Positions 45,493 through 56,776 are shown, numbered from the stretch's first letter. The stretch: DNA of 64,000 nt from Aedes albopictus (GCF_035046485.1 NC_085138.1:276501694-276565693), one strand, 5' to 3'. Program-made: numbers and translations. Notes: generated by a model not told the origin, from the sequence alone.

Positions 45493-46432
45493 TCACAATT
45501 GAGCTGTGATGGACAATAGTTGATGTAACACCTGATCCCAACTAGGCACAACTCGTTTTATAAAGTTTATTACCCTGTTGGGATTACTTCTCCGAATTTC
45601 CAAGGGCTCTAGAAACCATTTACCAAATATCCAATCTGTGATGGTACAGCACTCCGCAGTTGCAGAGTAAATGTTCGGCAGTTTCGTTATCCGTTTGACG
45701 GAAATGACACTCGGAGGATTGGATTTTTCCAATCTTACTTAGATGATATTTACTCAGGCAGTGGCCAGTCATCAGACCAGTAATTACCCTGAGATCTCTT
45801 TTGTTTAGATTCAGTATGGACCTGGCTTTTTCTAATAGAAATACACTAGAACGCCAATGGCGCTGTACTCAGTTTTCCTATTAAATTATTTTAATAACTT
45901 TAGTTGTAATAATTGATTATGTTTACGTGCCCATTTTGAAGAGGACCTTTTGTTTTGGTAAACAAAATTTATTTGACACTTAAAGTACCGCTACTGACGC
46001 TGTAAGGGCGAGGCAAACTAGATGTTAGTCACACGAACAGTCGCGACATTGGATTTCTGTGGCTGGTTATTCTAATCTTTTTCTGCACTGGGTTTTATGA
46101 ACTTATTGCTTGCTTGGATGTATTCGTGGCATTCCAATTAGATTCTACCGTGGACATTTCCAAAGTTTTTAGTTTCATCCGAAGAGCACACTCAGGAACT
46201 CCACAGAAAGGTTCAGGGCCTACAAAGCTTGATGCCGCACCCTGTCTAGCTAAATTGCCGGCGTTTTCATTTCACAGAATTCCACAATGACCGGGCACCC
46301 AGTATAAAGTTACCTAGTTCCTACTGGCCAATTGCTTCAGAGAAATAATGCATTCCCACACTAGCTTTGATTGACACGTGAAAGCTTTTAGCGCATTTAG
46401 AACCGCCTGACTGTCCGAAAAAATACAGATCT
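45493..46432 (-). pseudogene. LINE with RNase H, 3' part of a split copy
   Basis: On minus from 46432 it reads SDSQAVLNALKAF then VTLYWVPGHCGI, the second half of an RNase H domain, followed further down by ILNLNKRDLRVITGLMTGHC, KIGKIQSSECHFRQTDNETA and EHLLCNCGVLYHHRLDIW, the Cys/His 3' tail of I-type LINEs. In-frame stops are present. A small inserted stretch near 45840-46070 separates two blocks. Confidence 0.82.
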
Positions 46433-47672
46433 TTTTTTTTTTTTTTTTTTTGCTAGGTTTCTAGCTGCACTCTGAATAGAGTTGAAACCTCTACACTAGA
46501 CCCGAAGATAGAAAAGAGTACGTAATCTTTCAGAGGCAGTTTGCCAGCCGTACGCGGAAAATGATATCCATTAAGACACTGTTGCCTACTGACTCAGAAA
46601 GTTACGGTAGAAGGTTGGAAAGTTTTCAATTGGTCAGTCAGTCAGGATATGCCTATGTAGTGTTATGGTCACACGGTTTGTGTTTGTTTCCTTGTTTGAT
46701 TTTGTGGTATGGTTAAATATGTTTTTCTCCTCGTTAAGTCAGTTGTCGTATGTTTGTTTTTTTTTCTCATCGAATCAATCGAACCCTGTATGTGAAAATA
46801 TAGTCGATCCTGTGTCAAATTGTTTTCTTGATTTCGCTAATCGTTTTCTACTTGTGTTCATCTCTTGTATCCTTAAATTGTCATCGGCCCAAAATCCACA
46901 GAAACATGTAACTGAACTTCTGAACATCTAAGAGATAATTAAAAATAATTCGTTCAATTGTTCTATCCGTCCTACCTAGATGAACCATGTCATTTTCTCA
47001 AGCGTAGCCTAGAAATGTCAACCTAGTCATACACAAGTAACGTTGTTCAGTTAATATGAAGCAGTCAGTTTTTGTCCAACATGTCACGTCGAACGCATTG
47101 ACGTCAACAATGCGTTTAAGTGTTCGCACGTTAGCTTCGAATCTATCAGCACAATTAAGTGCTGCAAATCTCCTTCCCACTATTGATTCTTTGGTCGATT
47201 TTAATTGCTTTATTTAAAGAAAATATGACCAACTAACATTGTAAAAATTCGAAAAAGCGACTATGACATTAATAAATTACTAATCAAAATCAACCGAGAA
47301 ACGTGGGAAATAGAGCCCAAACAACATTTTGAAGTCAGCTGGCTGTAAAAGGTTCCAAAACCTGTCACAAATCCTATAATACTTTTATTAGGATTTGTAA
47401 CGATCATCAAAACCTTCTCAAATCCAACTGACTTGGAACTATTGCTTGGGAATAGACTCTACTGAGCCCCGGCGGTTCCTCCTGTTTATCGAGCATGTCT
47501 GATGCATATGATCAGCCATACTCCATCTGCAGCAGCCGGTTCGTGGTGAACCGTTGGAGGCGCATTAAAGTGTTAAAAAGGTGATATGTTTCACTAAAGA
47601 ACACTACATTACAATAATAAAAATGAAACTCCTTCACTTTAATACCGTCAACCCCTGCGAACTTGGCCAGGG
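46433..47672 (-). mobile_element. Poly(A)-tailed retro-insertion with 14 bp duplication
   Basis: AAAAATACAGATCT flanks both sides (46419-46432, 47673-47686), and a run of about 19 T at the left end is a poly(A) tail on minus, the mark of target-primed reverse transcription. It interrupts the RNase H of the LINE. No coding frame is recognised; it may be a 5'-truncated LINE tail or a processed non-coding transcript. It contains the MITE-like unit at 47312-47451. Confidence 0.82.
47312..47451. mobile_element. 140 bp MITE, CCCAA(A/G)CAA ends
   Basis: GCCCAAACAACATTTTGAAG and its partner ACTATTGCTTGGG are inverted, with GTCAGCTGG against CCAACTGAC inside. AATAGA lies outside both ends. Non-coding. 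Confidence 0.6.
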
Positions 47673-48270
47673 AAAAATACAGATCTTGGCAAACCTATAA
47701 TTTCTTTTCAGACAAATGTTGGCACACTCTAGAATGGCTTGAACTTCCGCTTGAAATACAGTGGGACTGCATCCCATTGGTATAGCCTTACTGATACCGG
47801 GGCCAAAAACACCAGCTCCAGTATTGTCTCCCATCTTGGACCCATCAGTATAAAATACAATAGAACCTGGATGTAAACTTGGCCCACCAGCATCCCAAAC
47901 ATAGCGACATGGTTTCACCACTTTGAAGGGAACATCATAGTTGGTCTTCGTTATCATCCAATCTTCTACTGTTTTTATGTCCATGTTTAATTTGAATCCT
48001 TGATAATCTTTGATAATCCTCAAATGTCCAACAAGATCCCCGTCTAGGACTTTATTGTAATGTATAAACTGCAGGGCACTTTTTGCCGCTTGTAGTTTAA
48101 CAAATTGATGCAATGGCAGTAAATTGAGAAGGGCATCCAAAGCAACTGATGGAGTGCTTTTCATTGCTCCTGTCATAGATATATAGGCAAGTCTTTGTAG
48201 CTCACTTAGCTTCTTTTGACAGGTTGCCTCATTTGTTTTGGGCCACCAAACAAGTGAAGCATAAGTACCT
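47673..48270 (-). pseudogene. LINE with RNase H, 5' part of the split copy
   Basis: On minus it reads YASLVWWPKTNEATCQKKLS, MTGAMKSTPSVALDALLNLL and GSIVFYTDGSKMGDNTGAGV then AEVQAILECANICL: the connection after reverse transcriptase and the first half of RNase H, including the catalytic Asp of YTDGS and the Glu of AEVQA. It stops at KICIF exactly at the poly(A) insertion and resumes at 46432. The upstream side ends at another poly(A)-type junction near 48270. Confidence 0.85.
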
Positions 48271-49355
48271 ACTTATTTTTTTTTTTATTATTTACAGGAG
48301 AAAAATACGGTCCACTGCGTCATTGCTCCGTTTAACACAGCAAGGGCAAAATACTGTGGAGGGTGCCCTGGTACTCCACAGGCACCGTTAGCGGTTAGGT
48401 TTTTATTAGACCCCCCTAACCATCCATTCTTAGGCACAGTACGCATTTAGCCGCATGACACCATGAATTAGGGGTCGCCTGTTTGGTGGACTCTTACCAC
48501 CGGATCAGACAATCCGTAGTGATATTCTTAGCCAGTTGAAGGAACTGCTACCGCCACTACACGGCTATCTAGGCTGATCGGGAATAGAAATTAATATTGA
48601 TGATCAACTTCTTTCGAGCCCGAACAGCCGAGAAACTGCAGTTTAACTCCCTGCCAGATTTAACTCACGAAAATATTAAAATTTTCAAATCAAGGAACAT
48701 CTATTTTATTAAATAATAATAAAATAATATTTGAATTTTTAAAATTTTAGCTTACATTTTTTTCTATCAAAACTAAAATATTCAGTCTGAAATACTAAAA
48801 GGGTACTGTCCCGTTAAATACGGTATGTATGGTCAGCCTAGTTAAACCAGATTAGTTAGATACTTCAGCCTTCCCTGGGCTGCAAAACGGAGAGTCGATA
48901 AGGAGAGCTTCCAACATAGCTCTGGTCCTCACAAGTTCCTACCTCATGCTTCCACGGATCAAGCGATGACAAAGACCTCCAGCTAAAAGTTGTGTGCTTA
49001 GTTGATAGTGCAGCCTGAACACTGTTGTTCTTCTGACTTCAGCTAGAGATCGAGGAGGTGCGGCCTAAACAGTGTCTGTTCTGGCATACAGCGGCTGAGT
49101 AGAAATGCTCCTCCATCGGAAGCCATGCGGTGAGGCAGCGTAAAATCACTCAGTTCAAAATTCAAAAAAACACGTAAAAAAATTCGTAGCATTTCTTGAC
49201 GAATCATGCAAAAATAAGACGACGAAAGAAAATTTTGTATGAAGTTTTCATTTACGTGGCCGCGTAAAAAAAAAACCGGACTGTACCTATAGCTAAGAAG
49301 GCAGTGGACCTATCCACCGTGGTGGATAGATAGTGGCCTCACAATTGGATCTCCA
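48271..49355. other. Retroelement 3'-end-like and unassigned sequence
   Basis: A T-run at 48271-48284 followed by GC-rich non-coding sequence (for example GGTCGCCTGTTTGGTGGAC near 48473) looks like a poly(A)-tailed LINE 3' UTR on minus. The rest to 49355 has no gene that I can support. Confidence 0.4.
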
Positions 49356-49357
49356 AC

Positions 49358-50220
49358 GTGGAGCTCCATCGTCGATGTAATCAAAAGCCGACAGCGACAG
49401 AAATTCGGGAGCGAAAGTGGAGGTGCCACACTAAGGTGGCCCACACTTATATGAAAAACAAAAATTTCGAAAAATGCCAAGTCGTATCTCCTGAATCAGT
49501 TGTTTTGGACTTCCAGAAGCTACGTTCAAAATTTGAGCAAAATCGGTTGAGCCTAAGGGGGCGCTCAAAACGTTTGAAGTTTGTATGGGAAAACTTGGCC
49601 AAATGTATGCATAAATATTAAGTTTTCGAATTTTGCCGCTAGGTGGCGCTGTAAGCGTTCAATAATCCAACGCTTTGGTATTATTGTAGGTAACCATATG
49701 CTAAACAACTTTGTCGAAGACCGCAAAGCGATCCAACGTCTGTGAAAAATTTATACCCTAGGTAAAGTGAGGATAAACTTTGTTGTTGTTTTTCCAATAC
49801 ATGTAAAGGAATAATATCAATAAAGAAATCTCAATACTTTGCCTCACTTTGCCTAGGGTATTACTTTTTTCACAGCCGTCGGATCACTTCACGGTCTTCG
49901 ACAAAGTTGTTTGGCATATAGTCACCTACAAAAATACAAAAGGGTTTATTTATTGAACGCTTGGGCCACCCTATGCCACACTCTACGCAGGGGCGGAAAC
50001 TAAATCGGCAAGCAATCGTTAGATTGGAACCCTACAGGATATCGCAGCAGAGGCAGACCTAGAGGCCCATGACAACGCAGCCGCAACAACAAAATATAGC
50101 AAGTCGACAACAAATTTGACCTGGCCACAGATCAAGACGATGGCGGGCAATCGCCCAGGATGGAGATCTTTCAATTCGGCCCTCTGCACAACCGTGGGTG
50201 CTCAGGACTGAAAGTAAGTA
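49358..50220 (+). pseudogene. LINE 3' end split by a TIR element
   Basis: The left piece encodes ELHRRCNQKPTATEIRERKW; after the insertion at 49433-49974 the text continues with WNPTGYRSRGRPRGP and AGNRPGWRSF-like words and the tail AAGTAAGTAAGT at 50211-50222. This is the C-terminus of an RT-type LINE related to the others here. Frames are broken. Confidence 0.75.
49433..49974. mobile_element. TIR fold-back with 8 bp duplication
   Basis: Ends AAGGTGGCCC and GGGCCACCCTAT; GCCACACT flanks both sides (49425-49432, 49975-49982). Inner arms 49655-49773 and 49848-49961 are inverted for about 115 bp. An 8 bp duplication fits hAT-type insertion. The 87-codon frame at 49358-49621 is a chimera of LINE and this element. 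Confidence 0.82.
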
Positions 50221-50535
50221 AGTTCCGCCTTCCCTGGAGATGGTTCAGTACAATACAGATCAGATAATTTAAAGAATTGATATTCACAGAACTGTTTGCC
50301 ATTGCTTATACATTCAGCAACTTCAATCAGTACTGGAAAGCACATCGGCCATATGCCTAATATCAAAGCTCCCTGAAAGATATAATTCAAGCCCAAAGAA
50401 TCAAGGGAATCAATTGGGCTCTTACCATCGGAAAAGGCGGTTCGGAAACCGGAATCCCACCGTTATGAAATTTCTCTAACAATAACCTACAAGAAATCAA
50501 CAGTTCAATTTGCATATATTCAACAACCTTGTTCA

Positions 50536-52156
50536 TCATCGTTTCTTGTAAAGGCACGGCTTCAAACTGTAATGCTTACCTTTGAGGGACGTTTTATCAA
50601 CTGACCTCACCTTTTTGAAGTTGAAAAAGTAGAAAAGCTTATGATTCAAGTCCTTGTTGTCCAAAAGGAATCCACATTTGTGAACACAATCAACGAACTC
50701 TTTAACGTTGTCGAAACGAGACACAACTTCGGCAATTTTCAGCAAACCACTAAAAAATAAATTACGGTTTTACAGAAGAAACAGAAACAAACAATAATAA
50801 ACTCTTACCCAACTTTAAGCACTCGATTAGCTTCCAGAAGGAAATCGCGCAGATTAGTTCCCATCAGCGAAAGGCAAAATACGGCCACATTGATGGAATT
50901 GGTTTCCAGAGGGGTGTGTGCCATATCGCAGGCGATAACACTACTATTTGCGGCAACCAAGTCCAGGGAGTAGACTTTCTGCTCGATGGCTTCCGCTAAT
51001 CTTCCTTCGCCGCATCCGAAATCCGCAACAACGTAATCAGCAGGTCTGAACATACAAAGGGTAAATTAAAAATGTATAATTATCAAGAACATCTTTAGTA
51101 TTCTGGCACGATAAAGACTGCAGTCTTACCAATGGGTAATGCGTAAACTGTAACTTTAATCCTTACTTTCGCAAAGTACCAGCCAGTAATCAATCCCGGC
51201 GGAAGTTTGATTTTAGAGTAACGGGGAAGGGGAGATTGGTTATGCACTGCCTAGGATCGCCTAACTATCCCATATGAATAGGAAACCCAGCAAATATGGG
51301 ACTGATATGCGATCATAGGCAGTGCAAGCCTTAGCTTCTCGTTTCAGAATGTTCATTTTTTTTTCCCACAGCAAAATCAAGATGTTCAACTATCACCTGG
51401 AACCGAATTCAAATTTCGACCGAAAAAAAAGCTGGTATAAAAATGTCTAAACCGAACAAGAACAATAAAAGAATCAAACCTGAAATTTGCAAATCTTCAC
51501 CTGCACCTGTCCACCTTACTTAATACGTAAATCTTGTAACTTACAATTTACTAAAACTTTTGATGATCCGATCCAGTGGGTTGACCGACCACTGGACAAT
51601 CTGATGTCGGTATCCTTCGTGGTACGCTTGGAATGCGCTGGGATCCTCCTGGAATAATCGCTTGGCCTCGGTTCCGGTGGTTCGGTAAAGCTGTTCGTTA
51701 ATGAACCGAAATCGCGAGCCCTTCAGGCTGTCCACCAACTTCTCACGAAAGTTTGCGGGTTTCGTAGCAGGCGCTAATTTCGGTTTACCTTCGGCACTTT
51801 CCTTCGATGCTGGATCACTTTTATTTTTTCGTTTTCGATTCTTCGGCTTAGCTGCTTCCGAGTTTTGGTGGAGTTGCTCAACTGATTCGGCCGGTTTCCG
51901 TTTAAGATGTTTTGCGCCTGTGACATCGCCTTCCTCCGGGGGTGGCGCACGAACGAAACGTCCGGGAGCAGAAGCGTTTGAATCACTTTTTGCCTTAATT
52001 TTTCCATCTTTCTTTTTGGTCATCTGAAAAATGAAGTTGAAGTTTATTTGGATATTCTGAACACAAGATCGCACCACAAACCCTTTTCTTAGTAAAATTG
52101 AAGCTGCTTGATTCAGGGCTGTCGTCCCAATCATGTTCTGGGAATATTTTATCCAT
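50536..52156 (-). CDS. RRP8: Ribosomal RNA-processing protein 8 (nucleolar methyltransferase)
   Basis: Exons are 52082-52156, 51545-52023, 50809-51045 and 50536-50749 (334 aa); introns of 58, 499 and 59 bp, phases consistent. ATG at 52154-52156 starts [12 protein letters not shown]. Residues 26-120 are Lys/Ser/Pro-rich, fitting a nucleolar signal. The Rossmann methyltransferase begins with [23 protein letters not shown] motif I is [10 protein letters not shown] (190-199), then CDMAHTPLE and [10 protein letters not shown], then VLKVGG and the family end [12 protein letters not shown]8 is known to methylate the 25S/28S-type rRNA base (m1A) and to act in rDNA silencing in mammals. The protein is shorter than human RRP8 (456 aa), mainly in the N-terminal tail. 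Confidence 0.96.
51243..51330. repeat. Small palindromic MITE in RRP8 intron 2
   Basis: GCACTGCCTAGGATCGC and GCGATCATAGGCAGTGC are inverted with inner pairing CCCATAT against ATATGGG. About 88 bp, non-coding. Confidence 0.6.
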
Positions 52157-52400
52157 AATTTTTATGGATTTCAACAAACTAATTTACAAATTTGAACGTT
52201 TCACGAGCAACTGCATGGAGAAAACGGAGAAAATCGAAACGAGCGGATCAAAACAAAAACACGCGGCTGTGCCAGTGGTGCCAAACTTGTGTTTGACATT
52301 GCAAAGACGGATTCTGCATGGTTTTATACACTAAAGCAAAAGAATAATAATAATTCAAAAGTAAAAAGAAAAATATGACCACAGAGAACAGACATCCAAG

Positions 52401-52665
52401 CACCGACGAACCGACGTGACAGTGGCGATTCAAAAGTGTCCCCCCCAAATTTAACGGTCGACCGCCGAAGCGAGCGATCGCTTCTGTCAAATCAGTGCAG
52501 ACGCGAACCGTTTCCTATATGAACACACGTGGGTTCGGTGTCTAGCTATCAAATCATCGCGAGCCGTTATAGAGGTGGCGATAGTGTTCGGCTATTTTTC
52601 ATCATGGCGTCGCGGACAATAAATTTGAATTTATTTGTTCTAGCTGTCACGTCGGTTCGTCGGTG
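52401..52665. mobile_element. 265 bp TIR element upstream of RRP8, 7 bp duplication
   Basis: Perfect 22 bp ends: CACCGACGAACCGACGTGAC then AG at left, inverse at right. ATCCAAG flanks both sides (52394-52400, 52666-52672). It starts 245 bp upstream of the RRP8 ATG. The terminus is close to CACAGACAAACAGACGTAAC of the 57-62 kb family, and the internal word AGGTGGCGATAGTG is shared with it. Confidence 0.88.
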
Positions 52666-52832
52666 ATCCAAGTCCAGTTCCGAAACTGTGTAAGGAATTT
52701 AACGACCGTTTGAAATAGGCAACACAAGTGGCAATAGCGTGGCGCTGCAATCGGTTAATTTCCCATACTAATTTAATTCACCACTAGAAATGTTTCAATT
52801 CACCACTGACTGTGGCAATATGGTGTTTGGTG

Positions 52833-53270
52833 TAGAGATGTCATTCGTTTGAAAAGAACTGTAGTTCTACGTTCTCTACAAAATTGAGATAACTGATAGT
52901 CTCGCAGAACTGTTCTTTTAGTTTTTCCAATGAACGAATATTTGGTTCTGAGATAGCAAATGTTGTAAATGATATAACCCAACCATCTCACAAAATAGTA
53001 CTCCCATGACATGCAGCCGGTCAAAAAATGGCAGTTGATAATTAATGGGTAAATATTACAGTATCACATCACAAATCTTTGCTATTTGGGCGGAGACAGA
53101 TTTGATTTTTCATGTGGACCCGTAAATAACACGAGCAAACGTCGAGCTTCGGTTCATAAAACAACCATAAAAACTACTGAACGGAAGAACGGTTCTAAAG
53201 AACTAGTTATTTCTAAGGAACTGTTCAATTGCGAATGGTTCCCTTAAAAGAACTGTTTTGCCCATCTCTA
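52833..53270. mobile_element. hAT-type MITE, 438 bp
   Basis: Ends TAGAGATG and CATCTCTA (the TAGAGATGGGCAAA class). GTTTGGTG (8 bp) flanks both sides (52825-52832, 53271-53278). Subterminal AAGAACTG words pair across the element. Non-coding. Confidence 0.92.
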
Positions 53271-53598
53271 GTTTGGTGGCGTTAATGTTGTCATCGTGTA
53301 TTGGTTTGCAACCTTACTCAAGTAAAGATTCAAATCCTTACACAACTTTCCGAATGAAATTTTGTTCTAGCCTGGATATCTGTTCTCTGTGATATGACTA
53401 AGCCATACCCCGAATTTTCAAGCTCGTTTTCAAGGGCACAAATCTGAAGAACCGACGGTCGCGTTTCGCTGAAAAGTTGATCGATTTGTCACCACCAGCG
53501 GGTAAAAAAACAATCAAATTTTCAGCGCAATTCGACTTTCAGTTCTTCAGATTTGTGCTTTTACACTGAAAGACGGCTTGCGGTTGAAATTACTATTG

Positions 53599-53822
53599 TC
53601 AGATTTCTTGAAACGTAAACACCGCGCGGTCGTTGAAATGTTTCAAAAAGGGGCTTTGCACAAAAGTTCACGCGGTCTATCGTTTTCGAAAGGAACAGCC
53701 GCACCGTAGGAAATGCCGCAATGTTATTTCCCATAAGGATGAAGTAAATAGGGAGCGAAAACCGCGGCTGTACCTTTCGGAAGCGATAGGCCGCGTGCAC
53801 TTTTGTGCAAATCCCTCAATAT
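53599..53822. mobile_element. Nested fold-back insertion
   Basis: Absent from the sister copy near 56740, where ATTACTATTCTGAGGG-type sequence is continuous. Its core is inverted: TTGCACAAAAGTTCACGCGG against CCGCGTGCACTTTTGTGCAA. Frames on both strands here are by-products. Confidence 0.75.
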
Positions 53823-53944
53823 TCTGAGGGTCAACATAAATGCACAACGCCACTTGATTTGTGCAGACTGAGTTTCGTTTCAATTCAACAGGATTATGTT
53901 TTCAATTTTACCATGGACCCGATTCACAATTAAAAAAAGCTTCT

Positions 53945-54012
53945 GTTGGTAACCGGAATCGAACCAAGAATCTTGAGATCACCAGGCTCGCACGCTACCA
54001 CTCGGCTATCCA
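53945..54012 (-). repeat. tRNA-like module
   Basis: On minus: GGATAGCCGAGTGGTAGCGT (A box) and TTGGTTCGATTCCGGTTACC (B box), spaced as in tRNA-derived promoters. A full cloverleaf was not shown. A nearly identical copy is at 56541-56607 on plus. Confidence 0.65.
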
Positions 54013-54181
54013 ACCGGTTCGATGAGGAAACGGTTCGATGAGAGGAAACGGAATGCACACAAGAAGCGTTTGTGGGTTGATGATTATGTTTTGCCATAGT
54101 AAATTTGAAAACATTTCTGTGCTTGTCATAACCGCAAGCCGCCTTTCAGTGTATAAATTCGAGGTATGGCTTTGTCATATC

Positions 54182-55630
54182 TTTACCTTAACCTTCCTTC
54201 TGCATCACGTTGGGCTCGCTGGCGTAGGGTTATTCATGTATTTTGGACATTGGAAAATTCATCCCCTAGCTTATGTTCCTTAAAAGCAATAGGGTCCTAA
54301 AATTAAAGACGAAATCTCGCTTATATTGAATAATACGATCAAGCATGGTATTCTAATCGGAATTGTACTTTACTCGAACTTGGAAAACAAAGGAATAATG
54401 AGAAAATTCGAAATAAGTAAAATGGTAAATAGTTCTACTTTGACATTTGAGGTCAACCTTGTGTGACTGAGCTCGACATTTTTCGCACTGGGATTTCAAA
54501 AATGTTCACTGTAAAAAATCTGCACTCTGATATGAACCAGTGAAGAGAATGAGCCATTTTACGAGACGTTTCGGATCAGCTGATCGCTCATTTCATGAAT
54601 GAAATTTTGACAAGAGGTTGCGCCCAAGCCCGTGAGTGTTAATATCAATATCAACACTGTTGTCGTTTCGTAAAATAGACTATTGTCAGACAAAAGAGGC
54701 ACAAAACAAGCAACAAAGAAGGCGCGACGATTACTCTTTATCCCAACTGGTAACAGATAACGACATGATCTCGAAGATTTTTGTTGCAGACAAAACGGAA
54801 GCTGAATTTGTTGCGTACTTTTCAACTCGTGAATAATCAATTATTACTAACCCAAAGTTGAAACTGTTTGATGATAGATCTTCAGCAGAGTTGCAGTGTT
54901 TACCAACTCGAAGTTTCCATTCGAAAATCGCAACTCAAGGCTTAAAAATCTCTAAACTCGTGGTGTACGATGTTAATCCTATTATTTTCAAGTTGGGACA
55001 AACTTATGTCGCATTGGGTGGATTGTCGCAACAAATACAGGTTGCGACATTGTCATTATTGTTGCGCGATGATTGAATTTTGATTCACTGATATGAACAG
55101 ATTGGCACTTGAATTCGCACTACTGTCCAAACAATTTGTTATCATCTAAATATCATTTGAAAAAGAACATCCAATGCCTCTTCAGTTTTACTGGAAGTGC
55201 ACTTCAATTCATTGTTGATAATATTTTGATTTCAAAATACAAAATAAAAAAGTGTACTCCCGCAACACCAAGATTCGATACCAGGACCTTGAGATTCACG
55301 GTCTTCTGCTTTACCACACATCTGATGATTAGGTGCGAATCGAAGCGAAATACTTTCTACTACCTGTCATCTATATTTACTTTCATGCCCAAAACAGTAA
55401 TTACCAAATCAACAGCTTTTCCCTTTGGATTGTATTGCTTTGTACATTAGTGCAACTCGAAGTAATTTTCAGTTTATTTCTTCGATGGGTTTGTTTTGGT
55501 TCTCAAATCAAAACTGACAGCATTGCGATTTAAAAGGAAAAGAATTTCTATTCTTGTTGATTGGGACGTTGAATAGTTAAGGGATTTTTCCCTTCCATCA
55601 GAAGCGTGCAGATTTTTTGCCGTGTTCCTA
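54182..55630. other. Unassigned non-coding interval
   Basis: No gene. Small frames (54636-54836, 54858-55076, 55109-55450) have no domains. A weak tRNA-like stretch on minus near 55266-55325 (GGTATCGAATCTTGG) may be another SINE remnant. Confidence 0.35.
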
Positions 55631-55913
55631 CACTGAAAGGCGGCTTGCGGTTATGACAAGCACAGAAATAGGGTACTGCAAGCACCTGATCTAACCTCAC
55701 TTTGTCTGACAGTTCAGCGAGCTTGTTTACAAGGTGTTAGAATTTTGAACGAGCGGCGAAAATTAAATTTACGTTTTCCGTCCCGAAACCATTATGATAC
55801 GGATATATCCATTATATTCAACTCTACTAATACAAAACCAATCGTCTGATTACCGTTTTACTGAAATTGAATCGAAAAACAGTTTTGCCGGATCTCCGCC
55901 AGAGACTAAGTCC

Positions 55914-56386
55914 TAGAGATGGGAAAACTGATTCAATTTTGAGAGTGAATCGCTACCGATTCACTCTCAAAAAAGAGTCGACTCTTTTGATCGATTCAGT
56001 AACTCATTTCCGGGATTTGAAGAAAATGTCAATTTCCGATGTGAGCCAACTTCTTTTCGTACAAAATTTACTTGCATGGTATGTATATTGGAGATTTTCA
56101 CAAACGTCTGAGCATAACGTAGTGAAATACAGGATTCGCAGGTTTTCGTTAATTTCTCCGAAGAATCGAATCGCTGGTGCGAGCCGGCTATATAATATAA
56201 GTATGGAAACAAAATTAATTGTCAAAGATTGCAATGTTCTGCGTCGAATCATCATGAAGTACGTAGTCATACTAACTCTTTTGAACATCAGCGAATCGTG
56301 ACTCTTTTGAAAAGAGTCATGGCTCACTCACTCGTTTTCGCGAATCGATTCTTTGAGTCGATTCGCGAGTGAGTTACCCATCTATA
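55914..56386. mobile_element. hAT-type MITE, 473 bp
   Basis: Ends TAGAGATGGG and CCCATCTATA; CTAAGTCC (8 bp) flanks both sides (55906-55913, 56387-56394). Subterminal GAGTGAATCG and CGATTC blocks are inverted. The 144-codon frame at 55867-56301 spans the boundary and is not a gene. Confidence 0.92.
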
Positions 56387-56540
56387 CTAAGTCCATGTAA
56401 ACAAGCTCGCTGAACTGTCAGTGTACGGCTTCGTGACGTCATCTTGCAGAATCCTATGTTTTCAAATTTACTATGGCAAAACATAATCATCAACCCACAA
56501 ACGCTTCTTGTGTGCATTCCGTTTCCTCTCATATCAACCG

Positions 56541-56607
56541 GTTCGATAGCCGAGTGGTAGCGTGCGAGCCTGGTGATCTCAAGATTCTTGGTTCGATTCC
56601 GGTTACC
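56541..56607 (+). repeat. tRNA-like module
   Basis: GATAGCCGAGTGGTAGCGTG and TTGGTTCGATTCCGGTTACC; the inverted sister of 53945-54012. Confidence 0.65.
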
Positions 56608-56776
56608 AACAGAAGCTTTTTTTAATTGTGAATCGGGGGTTCATGGTAAAATTGAAAACATAATTCTGTTGAATTGAAACGAAACTCAGTCTGCACAAAT
56701 CAAGTGGCGTTGTGCATTTATGTTGACCCTCAGAATAGTAATTTCAACCGCAAGACGTCTTTCAGTGTATCTGACA

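Larger units (their letters stand above)
53561..54152. mobile_element. TIR element carrying a tRNA-like module, copy 1
   Basis: Ends ACACTGAAAGACGGCTTGCG and CGCAAGCCGCCTTTCAGTGT. The inverted second copy at 55631-56768 supplies the empty site for a fold-back inserted at about 53599-53822. The tRNA-like module is at 53945-54012. No transposase. A further inverted pair (TATGACTAAGCCATACC at 53392 and GGTATGGCTTTGTCATA at 54163) lies outside and suggests an older host element. Confidence 0.82.
55631..56768. mobile_element. TIR element carrying a tRNA-like module, copy 2
   Basis: The same ends as 53561-54152 but in opposite orientation: left ACACTGAAAGGCGGCTTGCG, right CGCAAGACGTCTTTCAGTGT. It contains a hAT-type MITE (55914-56386) and the tRNA-like module at 56541-56607. 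The inner words GTTCAGCGAGCTTGTTTAC and GTAAACAAGCTCGCTGAAC are inverted. Confidence 0.8.

Noticed and set aside
50202..50396. 64-codon minus-strand ORF downstream of RRP8
   Set aside because: No domain, no splice link to RRP8, whose reading frame ends at 50536.
51701..52027. 108-codon plus-strand ORF
   Set aside because: Antisense shadow of RRP8 exon 2, created by its Lys/Pro-rich coding.
55867..56301. 144-codon plus-strand ORF
   Set aside because: It crosses the boundary of the hAT-type MITE at 55914 and has no known domain.
53945..56607. True tRNA genes at 53945-54012 and 56541-56607
   Set aside because: The A and B boxes are good but no acceptor stem or credible cloverleaf was found, and both lie within repeat copies.
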